A stretch of 64,000 nucleotides of DNA, taken from NCBI GenBank assembly GCA_039000515.1, contig JBCFYV010000012.1, positions 28,161,390-28,225,389 of the forward strand. Reading direction: 5' to 3'. Shown piece after piece: positions 45,050 through 56,880 of this stretch (positions within the stretch are counted from its first letter, which is position 1; every line of letters begins with the position of its first letter). This DNA comes from Timema cristinae. Lineage: Eukaryota > Arthropoda > Insecta > Phasmatodea > Timematidae. The notes beneath the pieces are model-generated. The model saw only the letters and a list, made by a program, of their open reading frames with translations, searched no databases and was not told the origin of the DNA. The position numbers and the translations under genes were made by a program.

Positions 45050-46640
45050 GGCCCGTTGTTTCTTTCATTTTCAGTTGTAGCTTTCTCAAATTCAGCAATG
45101 AGTTTTTGTAAAAGCTTAACTCTTCAAACTGTGTTCATTCCAACCCAAAATGCTTCACCAAGAGTTTTTTTTAACATCTTCAATCTTCGCTTTCTTCACT
45201 TGCACTCCCACTGACATCTCATTGGGTGTGAAGAGCCCAGGGTGTTTATTCCTTTGGCAGATTGTCTGAAATGCACCAATATCAGTCTTATAGTTCACTT
45301 CACCTGTTACAGTAACGTTTGTCCTCACTCTTTTAAAAATCAATCTTTTGGTGCGAGTGAACTTGATATGTCACTGGTTTGGGTATTTTAAGGCATCAGC
45401 TGGAGAAGTTTTCCAGTCATAAACTGGTACATCAGCTCCTAATTTTCTGACAGATCCATGATCAGAAAAGATATTATGGTATTATTCTGGGCAAATGATT
45501 GTATCCTTTTCTTTCACCTTATTTTCTACTCTACCAAGTACTCTATCGGGCAGTATGTAATAATGGCCAACTATAGAAAAAATCAACTTCATAGTATGAA
45601 CATTCTCAGGAGCTTCACACTGCAGCCACTTCATAATCATCCCTAGCATAGTGCTGTTCTTATTTTGGCCAGGACATCCATCAGCAAAAGTTTGAACATG
45701 CTGTATTCCAGAAAAGGCACATGATGAACAGCAGTTGCGATTTCATTGGCTCCTTTGAAATGCTCAAGTATAAATTATGACTGTTTCTTTGGTTTGTTCC
45801 TACTTAGATCCTCCTTTACAGACTGTAAACTTGTACAGGTATAACTGGCAACTATAGTATGATGACTGATCCGGAACTTTAGGAAGCACCATATTTTTCT
45901 GGCAATTGAAAGAAAACCTACATACATCTTCTTATTATTATATCAACATCTCAAAAAATGCCTTTCATTTAAGTCTGTGCACTCTTAATATTGTCATTGT
46001 ATCCAATTTAGCATCCTCAATTAAATCTAGCCGCATTAGTTTACCTTTCAGTTCAATACAAGTTGAGAAGGCATCTATGGCTGGGGTCTTGCAGTTTATG
46101 TTATAGTCTGTAACCAAAAATTGACCTAAAGTATTGGTATTATAAATTATGGATCTTCACAATTTGAGTTGTAGATCCTCCACAACTTCCTAATGGTACA
46201 GTCACTTTGTAAATATTGCCTTGTTGATTTGTTGCGTGTGTAATGTGATTACACAGGTTTCAATTCTTCAATAAAGCTCTTGACTGACTGTCGTTTGACT
46301 TCGAATGCTTTCGATCGTCGATCTTCACCCCGGTTTTCTTTTGGTGACCTTCCTGTCTGAGTGTCGTTTACAAATTTGTTGTACTCTATCTATGGATATC
46401 CCTAGAACTGAGAGGGATGTTTTTTGGTAAACTGGTAGAACTAATGACCCACTTAGAGCTTTGAACATTTTCACGAAGTACGTTATTATAACAGATTTTC
46501 TCTAGCTACTAGATAATTTGGATAACTTTCGTTGTGGTTGCTGTTGTGGGGTATACCTCAATATATAAGTGTCGTGAACTACTTTCATGGGATCATCATA
46601 GAATCCTTAATGAAATCGTCTTATGTCTTGCATCTACAAT
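45050..46640 (-). pseudogene. Fossil of a DUF7869-like (transposon-type) gene
   Basis: Read from high to low coordinates on the minus strand, the segment encodes SHYTRNKSTRQYLQSD near 46245, ELKGKLMRLDLIEDAK near 46040, then FADGCPGQNKNSTMLGMIM near 45680-45640, IFSIVGHYYILPDRVLG near 45580-45535 and a C-terminal stretch with IFKRVRTNVTVTGE at 45343-45300. The order, and the DGxxGQNKN motif in particular, match proteins of many insects and other arthropods that I recall being annotated with a DUF7869 domain and thought to come from transposable elements. Several in-frame stops and frame changes mark it as dead. The name rests on memory. Confidence 0.55.
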
Positions 46641-46727
46641 CGTGAACATTTGTAAGCCCCTGAATTGTGACCACAATTAGGTTTTTTGGGCAATGTCTTG
46701 GTAACATGCCTAAAGCATAAAAACAAA

Positions 46728-47007
46728 ATATTATTCTTATTAGCACCGCGTCTTACTACCCATTCGGGTTATACGCACTTACGCTAATGTGTAATGGTAG
46801 GGTAATTGTGAGATGAAATGAGGGACCTACAGTTTAACGTGGAATCCGAACCACGGTGGAGGCCTGGCATTCCCCACATTCACAAGATGTCTTGTCAGAG
46901 GTGAAGGAAGGGTTTGGTAATCAGATAAATCTGTGCCGGGACCGAGTATTGAACCCCGGCCGCCAGCACAGAAGTCTGACACCCAACCCCTAGACCACCA
47001 GGTCACC
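46728..47007 (-). mobile_element. SINE family 1, copy A (minus)
   Basis: Full-length copy. The plus strand starts with ATTATTCTTATTAGCACCGCG and ends with TAGACCACCAGGTCACC, the complement of the tRNA-like head. A-box and B-box equivalents (TGGTCTAGGGGTTGGG, GGTTCAATACTCGG on the minus strand) are present. It is flanked by AAAAACAAA at 46719-46727 and 47008-47016. Confidence 0.85.
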
Positions 47008-47016
47008 AAAAACAAA

Positions 47017-48855
47017 GTAAAATAACAGAAATTTATATTACTTTCTAATGGCAGACTTAAGATAGGCAAGGGCTTGGCCATAACACAACTAATAACTATT
47101 GAAACATTAGAGTGTAAAGTTGTATTATAAATATATCTAAGGTTGAATTGATAAGACAATTTTCATTAACATAACCTTAAAATTCCTACCTTCTCTTTTT
47201 CAAGCTGTTTCTTTTCCCATTTGCTGGCTCCCTTGTTCTTTTCCTGCCTCTTCCCTGAAAAGTGGGAACTACCCTTTCATATTTTCATCCATTCAAACTC
47301 TTAAAACCTTATAAATTATAGCTATTATGTGTTAGAACCTTAAGAAATATAAAAAGAATCTTTATGACTTAACACTAGTGAATAATGCTCATGAATATTC
47401 TCAATGAAATTATTAGAATTTCGACTAACTTTTCACAAACCAATATCTCATTGTCATGGATAAGACAAGTTTAATAAAATAACACAATACTCAGAGGAAT
47501 ATCTTAGCAGGATAAGGCAGGCTTTGGAACTAACATTTTAGACTTGGATAAGATGGCATTTTAAAACATCACCATCGGAAAATAAGGCGAGTTCTGAAAC
47601 AAAAAAGAATTTAATAGGTCATTATGGACCGTATATTGCGAGTTTTGTTCTATATTTCTATAAAGGTAGATAGCTTAAAACTAGTGCGAACAGTAGTACC
47701 AACTAATTTTTTAGTAATTTTGAATAAGGCAGAATTTTGCAATTTTTATTGTTTGTTGTTGAAAACATTTCAGTGAATATGTCATTATATTTTATTTTCC
47801 AATGGTAAAGCACGTTTTTTATGTAGTAGTGTGCATTCATAACGAAATTTTTGTTCATATTTTTACAGTCATTTCTTATTATTATAAAATCATTTTTATT
47901 AATAATTTTTAGGCAATTTTATAGATCACGATCTGGTCTATCCTTTTACTACCACGGGTAATATTTAAAGTAACTTTTTTCTATTTTGGAATTAAAAATA
48001 ACCACAGAGATACGTGACCAAATCTTTAATTCTGTTTAAATAATAATACTTTATTGCTTTGAATTGCGTTACAACACGCTAAAAGTAGAATAGTAAAACA
48101 CAATTTCAAAAATATATATAATCCAAACATGTCTACAAGGTGAGATTTATTTTGAAGATTAAGTTATATCAATTCTATATACACTATTTGAACTTTTGCC
48201 TGTTGATGCTAATAAAAAGATACGTAAGAAATATAAGTAACACAGCATAAATAATTGGTTTTTTAAAACATTAAAACAATTTAAATTTAATAGTACTGTG
48301 ACATTTTACCATTTAGAATAGGAATGTTTCATTTTCAACTTTTCTGGCCTAATTTGATCTGCTATTTTGAAACCACAAAATTATATTTTCATTTTTCGTA
48401 CTTTTTTAAAGAACATTTCCTTAAGCTCTGTTAGTATGCCAAATTTTAGATTTTTAGGATGTTTAGAAGTGTTAGAATAACTTTTGTGGACAGACAGATA
48501 TCAAAACTATATCGAATTACGATGTTCAACATCCATCTGCACTTCTAATATAATTTATTCTTGCACAATATCAAGATATCATCAATTTATTAAGTGTTAA
48601 AAACAATATATTTGAACTAAACATTAATCAGACCATAAACTGAGTACACAAATGAACGCACTTCATAGAAAACAAAAGATTTTCATAAATGAGAAAATAA
48701 ATTATACAATTGGTACCAAAACATACTGAAAAAAAGAGGATCACAGTTTAACAAAGAGCATAAATAAACTAATAGGCTGTTAAAGCAACAGTTAGGTCAC
48801 AATTCATCACAAATCAAACAAAATATCTTAGCTAAAAAAGCACATAATTTTCTGT
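47017..48855. other. AT-rich non-coding stretch
   Basis: No gene or repeat boundary recognised across this 1.8-kb region. Confidence 0.5.
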
Positions 48856-48859
48856 TTAA

Positions 48860-49219
48860 GGTGTGGCAGAAGGAAGTCGAATAATTTTAAAGTTGTTGTA
48901 GCATTACATTTTTTGGCCAAAATAGTTCAAATATTTATCCAGTAGCAACATAGAGTTTATTTTTCTGCACTTGCTAATATCAACAGATCTTGAATATATG
49001 TCAAAGGTACCTGGACTTCTGTCAAAACTTTCTCTCTATATTTAAAAAGTTTTGACAACATTCCAGGACCCCTTGAGATATATTAAAGATCGGTTGATAT
49101 TAGAATGCGCAGAAAACTAAACTCTATGTTGCTACTGGAGATATATTTTATCAATTTTTACCAACAGATTTATATTCTATAAAAACTGTTTAAATACTTG
49201 CAATCCCTTCTGCCACACC
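48860..49219. mobile_element. TTAA-flanked foldback MITE
   Basis: The ends are exact inverted copies of GGTGTGGCAGAAGG. Internal blocks are inverted too: AGTAGCAACATAGAGTTTA (near 48942) against TAAACTCTATGTTGCTACT (near 49120), and a central TCAAAACTTTCTC / AAAGTTTTGACA hairpin. TTAA flanks both ends (48856-48859 and 49220-49223), as in piggyBac insertions, although the terminal bases are not the usual CCC. Confidence 0.75.
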
Positions 49220-49223
49220 TTAA

Positions 49224-50968
49224 AAGTATCAACTAAGAAAACATTGTTGATACTGTATAGGTATAATCTTCACGTGTGTGGCCCACACATTTCTAGGAAT
49301 ATAAAATGAGGCCCTTAGCTAACTTAACGTTCGACAACCTTGATTACTATAGGATAGAGTATGAGTGTCAAGATCTAAATCCGAACTCTAAATTAGGTAT
49401 AACCTGATTTTAAGGAACGAAATGATGATCCTCTTCAGAATAATTTTTTCAAAAATTTTAGTCAAATTTGACAAGACTGATAGAACGTCGATTTTGAGGG
49501 AACATTTGATTCTATCTCGGTTTTGGAAACGTTATAACAGTGGCTTGTTCCCCTGAGTTTAGAAAATGACAAAGCATTATCGCTTTATTCAGGACGATTT
49601 GGAGGAATATTGCTTTAGTTGGAAGATGTTTCATCATCTAATTTGTAATTCAATAGCGGCAAGGCACTACGTTTTTAGGGAGATTGTAGTACCTCGGTGG
49701 GGATCTTCTCTGCCTGTTCTCGTGTTCTATGTAGAACATTTTGTACTTTTCTTGTTGCATCATTTTTGAAGTCCTCGTACTCGGGATCTATGTTGTATTT
49801 AGACTGATCAAAGCGTGTCACCGCGAATGGTTCCGCTTTATCCACGCTAGAGTATTCCGTACCTCAGGCTCTACGGATAGTAGGTGTAATGTTCTTTTTG
49901 TTTATGCCTCTCAACTGTTTTGTCTAGTCCTACAAGATTGCCCACCCCATGCTACTATCCCTGATGACGTACACGTGCATGGAATGCTATGGTCAAGTAC
50001 GTTCTGAAATCTCATTGCACGAAGGATTGAGGCCGTTCTTCAAGAGTTTTACCGTAGTCTAGACTCTAGACGTTGCTTTGGCGTGACATCTTTACTGTTA
50101 TCTGAGTGGTGGGAGGAGAAAAATACCTTGATCACATGACTCCTTAGTATTCCTCCCCTTTTTTCGTTACCTCCCTTTTTTGGAATTTTGAACATTATAA
50201 AATAACCACAGAGTTTCAATTATGGCACTCATGGTGGCGATAGGAAATTAGGCACTACACTGTAAGTGGCCTTCATTATAATATGTAAGCTATAAATTAT
50301 GTATCTTTCGAATTAGAATATTTTCTTTTAGTATTCCAACATTCCCTTTTAGAATAATATCTTGATGATGATTTTAAGATTATACTAACTTCTAGAATCT
50401 TTGCTTACGGGTTAGTGTTGATTCACAATTAAACGCGTCATATTATATTATGTCATACGTACTACAAATAAATATATTCAGTTTAACTTAAGTGATAACT
50501 ATCTGTTTTAGATGGGAAACATAAGCAAAAAGTACCACTAGTTGTTAGAATTTGAGTGGTATCTAAAAAAATATAGCTTGGTCTTATATTTTGACTGTTA
50601 GATTTGGAATAATTAAATAATCACCTTTAATATTGATTTAGTAAGAATATTTTTGAGACTGGTGAATATTCAAATTATCATTCAATGAGTTGCGACTAAC
50701 TTTCCACTGATAAAATTATCACGTAATGATAGATGAACCTTGACTCTTTCATTGATGATGGACATTTATATAACTATTGTTAAACTGTCTTTCTTGTGTT
50801 AAGGGAATGTAAGCACGCAAATATTTATTTTCAAGAGGTGGTTTGTCTTTAAATTGAAAATGAATTTATTTATTTAAAGTATGGCGTACATCTGCAGAAC
50901 CTTGATACAATTAATTATTTACAAGATAAAAATACCTTAGTCATAGTATGGTACAAGCATAAAAAAGC
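49224..50968. other. Unassigned stretch, partly less AT-rich
   Basis: From about 49560 to 50130 the sequence has more balanced composition and overlapping plus-strand frames (49566-49769, 49741-50007), without recognised motifs. It may be a decayed coding element. The rest is AT-rich. Confidence 0.4.
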
Positions 50969-51255
50969 GGTGACCTGGTGGTCTAGGGGTAAGGTGTCAG
51001 ACTTCTATGCTGGCGGCCGGGGTTCAATCCTCGGTCCCGGCAAAGATTTATCTGATTACCAAACCCTTCCTTCACCTCTGACAAGACATCTTGTGAATGT
51101 GGGGAATGCCAGGCCTCCACCGTGGTTCGGATTCCACGTTAAACTGTAGGTCCTCCATTTCATCTCACAATCACCCTACCCATTACACATTAACGTAAGA
51201 GCGTATAACCCGAACGGGTATTAAGACGCGGTGCTAATAATAATAATAATAATAA
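50969..51255 (+). mobile_element. SINE family 1, copy B (plus)
   Basis: Full-length 287-bp copy. The tRNA-like head has GGTGACCTGGTGGTCTAGGG with the A box, and the B box GGTTCAATCC at 51021-51030. The body contains TGTGAATGTGGGGAATGCC, and the 3' end GCGTATAACCCGAACGGG followed by a (TAA)n tail. It is flanked by identical CATAAAAAAGC at 50958-50968 and 51256-51266. RNA polymerase III transcription from the internal boxes is expected; movement needs a LINE partner. Confidence 0.9.
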
Positions 51256-51266
51256 CATAAAAAAGC

Positions 51267-52299
51267 ATAGACATAATGTAAACAACCTCCAAGAAGGTGC
51301 ACCCTGGCAACGTTCTAAGCAATTAGAGTGGCAGAAAGTCTGCACATATGGTGACCAAACTAAATGATTCATTTCTCACAGTCTAAATAACCTGCAGGAT
51401 TCACCAAGATTAAATTGAAAATTACAATATATTACTTTATATATACTAGAAATTACACACTCACAGTCAACGGCATACTGAGTAATATGCCTACGATGAG
51501 TATATATTTGTTAATATTTGTAATGCTCAGGTACAATGGGTTTAAGGAGCTTAGATGTCCCTGGCTTGTTCATCATCTCTAGGATTATTAAAAAGAGCAA
51601 GAACTTCTCGGATTCAACCATTCTTCGCCTGTCGAAGCAATTGTATTGCATATATCTTCATTCCTTATTGATACCACTCTGGGATTCTAAAGAAAGCATG
51701 ATGTATATTAGGTAATATTGTTGTTGTCTCATGAAGTTGTATTCATATTTATATTAAAAAAACTTTTAGATACTTATTTCCAGCCTGGTTTGTTGGTAAT
51801 TATTTAACGTGGTAATATCATTAAGTTCTCAAACAGCTAATCTCCCGTTCTTATGTTATTTAATTTAATTGTTAAGATGTCGCCCTTCTTTTTACCACCG
51901 ATAAAAAAAATAGGGTGCTTCAGTTTTTAGACTTTGAAGAGGTCTATTAAACTCAAAGCTATTAAAGAATCTACCAGTGCTCAAGATCATTCTTTATTCA
52001 TAGCTTAAGGCAGGATCTGTTATGAACGTGTGGATATAATCCGTTACTATGAACCACTTTTATATCACAGACACCCGCCTCGGGTGGCGTAGTTGGGATA
52101 ACATATAGCCTAACAGTTAGAGGGATCGTCCACTGAGTCATACAATTCATTATGACTTTAGTTTGACCCCAGGTGGTGCTTTAGATAGTTATTGATAGTC
52201 TAATTTCTACTCGAGTCCGTCCCACAACCCAAATATTACGTAAACTGGCGCTATGAAGGGTTGTTCCACGCTACTTTCTGATGGGGCTAGTTAATTGTC
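51267..52299. other. Mostly AT-rich, one possible SINE head
   Basis: Near 52080-52130 the words GGGTGGCGTAGTTGGGATAAC and AGTTAGAGGGATCG suggest a tRNA-derived head in plus orientation, but I could not define a body. Otherwise nothing is recognised. Confidence 0.35.
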
Positions 52300-52480
52300 T
52301 CACTACCCATCCGGTCTGCCCACAGATTTTCAATAATAAAGCAAGGATGAGGAAGGTATAGTTTATAAGAAACATGTCCGCATTTTCATGAAGCAAACGT
52401 GGTAAGCCCATTTATAAGAATCAGCCCTCAGTAAGCCCCTCAGGCCTCGACCTTCTATCCCCGATAAAAATAAACTATAT
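52300..52480 (-). mobile_element. tRNA-derived SINE fragment (family 2), minus strand
   Basis: It begins on the plus strand with CTCACTACCCATCCGGTCTG, the complement of the 3' word, and continues AAGCAAGGATGAGGAAGG as in the copy at 30275. The head is diverged. Confidence 0.45.
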
Positions 52481-52534
52481 GAGCATTACATTTAGTCCCT
52501 GTGTCCACCGATACAAATTTTGTGTCCAAACCAT

Positions 52535-52720
52535 GCCACGTGTTCTACTTCCCATGCGGGCTATCCGTACATCCACAATAACTGGATATGGATGAACAAA
52601 GTTAAATTTATAGGAAATATACTTTCCGGAACTTGTGTGAAGGGAGAATGGAAAACGCACACTCAGCAGGCCTACGCCCAGCCAGGATTTGAACCCCAAC
52701 CTCCCCGTCCTTGAAAAGAA
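52535..52720 (-). mobile_element. tRNA-derived SINE (family 2), minus strand
   Basis: It begins with GTTCTACTTCCCATGCGGGC and ends with CCAGGATTTGAACCCCAACC, the complement of a B box (GGTTCAAATCC). The body has GGATGAACAAAGTTAAATTT and AGGAAATATACTTTCC, shared with the copies at 4597 and 30635. Confidence 0.55.
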
Positions 52721-52853
52721 TAAATTGAAATATTTCTGAAACGGGAAATATTCTTGAAAAAAATCAAGGCAGATGTTCCATCTCACATCTCTAGCCCTTA
52801 CATCAACTTGTAGGAATATAGAATATACTAGTTTTTAGAACAGAGGAAGGAGA

Positions 52854-52855
<2 letters not shown>

Positions 52856-52898
<43 letters not shown>

Positions 52899-52912
52899 GG
52901 GGGGGGGGGGGT
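52856..52912 (+). repeat. (GT)n microsatellite passing into a G run
   Basis: About 19 GT units are followed by about 18 G. Confidence 0.95.
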
Positions 52913-53300
52913 GAATGCCGCAGTCGGTACCAACCTCAACACTCGTGTTTTCCCGCCGGTTTAGGAAGAGATTCCCCTCCCCTACGACACAGTTTGTACA
53001 CCATTACACGCTATTAGAGAGAGGCGCCGTTCTGGAATCAAGCGGTGGGTTAGAGATCAGTAAATTGTAATTAGGACTAGCAATTACAAGCCCCGTGCGG
53101 AGGGAGGGGGGACTTGCTATCCCTGCCCCTCTTCCGCCCTCAACCCTGCGACCCCTAACGACTTGCTACAGCTCCTAGGGAAACTGTACTCTACTATGGT
53201 ACGTGACACTCATTTGTTTTACATTATACTCTGGCCATAGCACCAAGGCGAAGCCCTCTCCTAACCCTTCCCTTCCTCCTCCCCCTCAAACGCAATCATT
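52913..53300. promoter_or_regulatory. GC-richer unique block, possible regulatory element
   Basis: Distinct from the AT-rich surroundings. It contains CpG words, a homeodomain-type TTGTAATTAGGAC near 53066 with an inverted GCAATTACAAG close by at 53080, and CT-rich stretches. There is no convincing open frame. Function is unknown. Confidence 0.25.
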
Positions 53301-54318
53301 GGAATGTTGTTACAGTACAAACAGTGTACAGAGATATTATTTAGTCACGGACGGTTTCTCAATGCGTCTTATGACACAAATGTCTTACTACAAAAATATG
53401 ATGAGACATTTGTGTAATTAGTCATTTTTTTAAACTTTCCTTGGGGAAGAAAAAGAATATGAAATTCCCACATTTATACGAATTTAAATGTGTCCACACA
53501 CTCCATAGGCCTATGCAAGGTATTGAAACTTGTTGAGTATTAAATCCAATAATCATTATTGCTCATCAACACACAGCTACCAAAACTACTTCCATTTTTT
53601 ATAACACGTTAATGCTCCTTACATAAGAACCCCCACCCCCAAGGCTGTAACAAGCCAAGACAAAATAATGATACGGTAAACATAAATACGCTAAGTAGAG
53701 TCATATTTGTTGTTTTTCCTCTGTCTAAATGGAGGGTATACTCTTTCCATGACCAACAAGATACCAGTCATTTACTTTTGTCTGTATCTCCTTCTCTCTC
53801 TCCCTCACTCCGTTGTAAAGCAGGCTAATCCGACCGTTTTAATTGCTTCAAACACATTCATAGAAATTACTTCTTACTCTCCGTGCTCTCCGGCCTTCTT
53901 TAGCAGCCCCTCTCTAACGATATATATATGTCTTTGTCCTTCATTGAAATGAGATTAAATCTAAGGTATAAAGATAGTGGAGCTCTCTTGAAAATTCTTA
54001 TTTGATTATTACTAATTGGTGTATTTCTGTACCAACAGGAACATTTAATGAAAATGTTTTATTTATGATACTGAACAAATAAAAATAAACAACGCTAGCC
54101 AGCTAATTAAAGAAGGTGTTCACCTCTTCGTTTGTCATATTTTATATTTGCATTTTACGAGTCCATTCAAATTTACTAAATCTTTTTATAAATTATTTTA
54201 CATGATGTACTTTAATAGTGTAATTAAGTGAGCACTTTTGAAAATATTATATAATAGAGAATGTAACATAAAACATGCCGCCATTAATAAAGCGCTCGTT
54301 TATTAAGTTTTGTACTTT
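53301..54318. other. AT-rich stretch
   Basis: Two small plus-strand frames (53203-53421 and 53707-53952) show no known motif. Nothing else is recognised. Confidence 0.45.
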
Positions 54319-54326
54319 CTCATTTA

Positions 54327-54497
54327 GTATTATTATTATTATTATTATTATTAGCACCGCGTCTTACTACCCGTTCGGGTTATACGCACTTACGCTAATG
54401 TGTAATGGTAGGGTGATTGTGAGATGAAATGAAGGACCTACAGTTTAACGTGGAATCCGAACCACGGTGGAGGCCTGGCATTCCCCACATTCACAAA
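54327..54497 (-). mobile_element. SINE family 1, copy C (5'-truncated, minus)
   Basis: It starts with a (TAT)n tail and TAGCACCGCGTCTTACTACCC and ends within the body at CCCCACATTCACAAA, so the tRNA-like head is missing. It is flanked by CTCATTTA at 54319-54326 and 54498-54505. A 5'-truncated copy with its own duplication points to target-primed insertion. Confidence 0.8.
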
Positions 54498-54810
54498 CTC
54501 ATTTATTACAAGTTTTATAATCGTCAACATTTTTTTTTTCACCTCATTATTACTATTATGGTTTGTAATGTTTTGTGTGCCTCTGAACTCAAAAAAGGAG
54601 ATCTTTCAAATATTATCCTCACTGTTCATACATTTGATCGATTGTACCTGATGCACTGATAACCTTGTCTGTGATCTTGACCTACAGACAAAACAATTTG
54701 ATAGATTTTGATCAAAATCGATAATATCGTTATAGAGTCATACTTCAAATTATAAAATTATCATTAGTTAGTTAGCTTATGACTGATTTTGAAAATTACA
54801 CATTTATAAA

Positions 54811-54994
54811 AATCAACCAAAAATTTAGTCAAAATAGATATTTAATGAGTGTTTTACATTAAGAATAACACTGTATATGTATATATTTTAAGAATAACAC
54901 TATATATATTATACATATATATGTATATACAGTGTTATTCTTAATGTAAAAAAAACCCATCAAATATCTATTTTGACTAAATTTTTGGTTGATT
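54811..54994. repeat. Palindrome 1 (about 80-bp arms)
   Basis: The left arm starts AATCAACCAAAAATTTAGTC and runs to TGTATATGTATATA near 54885. The right arm, ending GACTAAATTTTTGGTTGATT at 54994, is its inverted copy with a few differences. The centre is TA-rich. Confidence 0.85.
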
Positions 54995-55052
54995 GGTATA
55001 TATATGTGTATATATATAGGCCTATATATATATATAACATATATATATATAT

Positions 55053-55113
55053 ATAAAATGTTAAATATTCAGCTACCTTAATCTAAAATTTTCCCAGCAG
55101 ATAATATATATCA

Positions 55114-55179
<66 letters not shown>

Positions 55180-55240
55180 TGATATATATTATCTGCTGGG
55201 AAAATTTTAGATTAAGGTAGCTGAATATTTAACATTTTAT
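55053..55240. repeat. Palindrome 2 with (TA)n centre
   Basis: The arms are inverted copies with no visible mismatch: ATAAAATGTTAAATATTCAG at the left edge and its complement at the right edge. Inward lie CAGCTACCTTAATCTAAAAT and CCCAGCAGATAATATATATC. The centre is (TA)n from about 55117 to 55175. Confidence 0.9.
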
Positions 55241-55859
55241 TCTTAGCTATAATAGACTATGTTTATGATTGTGTCGTACCATTCATTTCCTTACATTTTT
55301 GTTTAGTCTAAGAGGGAAAAAATCTAGTCATTTTTACGGGACTAATCCCTTCCTATCTCTACCATGCTAAATTGCCAATATTCAGGTAACACTATCCCCA
55401 GAAACACTCAATATATTATAATTTATAACCAAATCTTAAATGGTGAGGTTTGAGACCCTTGTTTTTAAAGTGAATCTAACATTTAACTTGTATTTTGTCC
55501 GATTGAGTGATACAGATTATTTTTTTAAAGTTATTTGATTTTTGACAAAATAACTTTAGTAATATTTTTTTAAATTTATTTATTTGATCTCAAATGAAAA
55601 AATAATATGTTTACTGTATTTGAAACATGTTCCTTATTAGGTCCTGAAAATTTCATTTAAATACTTCGTACCCTTATTTTTTGAAATGGGTGTACCTTAA
55701 GTTTTAAGAAAAACCTTTTTGGAAAATTTAAGTTAAAGTTTGCTAATAAAAATGACCATATCATTCATTGACGTATAACTTCGTTTTTGCCAACTTCCAT
55801 CTAATGAGGCAGTAATATTTATGTTATCATCATTTTCACTGACTTTCCCCTGTGCAGCT
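55241..55859. other. AT-rich non-coding stretch
   Basis: Nothing recognisable. Confidence 0.5.
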
Positions 55860-56360
55860 TTATACATAGTCATTAGCTACACTTTTTACACACTGACTTA
55901 GGAATTGATTGTACTTGAAAAATTGCCAGGGGGTCGAGGTAAATTCAGTATAGCACACAAAGTTTCACCTGCAGTTATGTTCCGAGACCATACACTGACC
56001 TCATATTTACATCAAAATGCTGCGTGTCAGTTTTCTTAGAAGTATTAATTTCACATGGATAATTACAATAATTACTAACAATATCCAGAAATGACCCTTT
56101 AGATTGTTAGTAACCTCGCAGAGCGATATAGTCTTCTAAGTCACAGTTCTTTCATTTCACATTTTGAACAAGTTTTTCATTCAAAATTGAAAGATCTATA
56201 ATAATATTTCCTTCCTTCAGTTTTACTACAATATAATCCTTTTTCTCACCATACATTTCCAAGTAGCGCGATTTTATCCCAGATGCAAGACTATGCCTAT
56301 TCAAATTGCCATCTAAATACTCATTGTGAGAAGTATACACAGGCAAATAAACAGTATTAT
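55860..56360 (-). pseudogene. Mutator-like transposase fragment
   Basis: Minus-strand fragments, high to low coordinates: VYTSHNEYLDGNLNRHSLAS and KEGNIIIDLSILNEKLVQNV (frame 56346-56152), then FDVNMRSVYGLGT near 56010 and ITAGETLCAILNLPRPPGNF near 55985-55925. The N-x-R-x-V-Y-(A/G) followed by a C-x-x-(L/M)-N-(L/M)-P motif resembles the Mutator-like (Phantom-type) transposase N-terminal region of insects as I recall it. Frame changes show decay. No ends found. Confidence 0.45.
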
Positions 56361-56439
56361 AACGAAAGTTAAATATTCCATTATTATTTATGTAGCATTT
56401 TTATGTTGGGGCTTGTATACTAAAGAAACACACTCGCGT

Positions 56440-56880
56440 TAGCTTAGAGAGGGGCTGAAAAACCACAAATCTGAAGTATAAAACTACCTCTAGTGAACCC
56501 AGCCGGGATTCAAACCTCAACCTTCCCTTTACTGACAATCTAGTCTGTAATGAGCTCGGTAACCTGATGGTCTAGGTGTAAGTTGTCGGACTTCTGTGCT
56601 GGGGTCCGGGGTTCAATCTTCGGTACCGGCACAGATTTATCTGATTACCAAACCCTTCCTTCACCTCTGACAAGACATCTTGTGAATGTGGGGAATGCCA
56701 GGCCTCCACCGTGGTTCGGATTCCACGTTAAACTGTAGGTCCTCCATTTCGTCTCACAATCACCCTACCATTACACATTAACACACGTGCGTATAACCCG
56801 AACGGGTAGTAAGACGTGGTGCTAATAATAATAATAATAATAATAATGTAATGAGCTCGATGCCTTAGACCAGGAGGGTC
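56440..56880 (-). mobile_element. tRNA-derived SINE (family 2) split by a SINE insertion
   Basis: The complement of a B box (GCCGGGATTCAAACCTCAACC) lies near 56500-56520. The A-box side (GCCTTAGACCAG) lies at 56861-56872. Between them is SINE family 1 copy D. Removing that copy and one 13-bp duplication gives a normal head spacing. Confidence 0.6.
56559..56846 (+). mobile_element. SINE family 1, copy D (plus)
   Basis: Full-length 288-bp copy with head GTAACCTGATGGTCTAGG, B box GGTTCAATCTTCGG near 56610, the conserved body and a (TAA)n tail. The flanks TGTAATGAGCTCG at 56546-56558 and 56847-56859 are identical 13-bp duplications. It sits inside another SINE. Confidence 0.92.

Noticed and set aside
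49566..50007. Possible host exon
   Set aside because: Composition is gene-like but the two frames show no motif, splice structure or known similarity.
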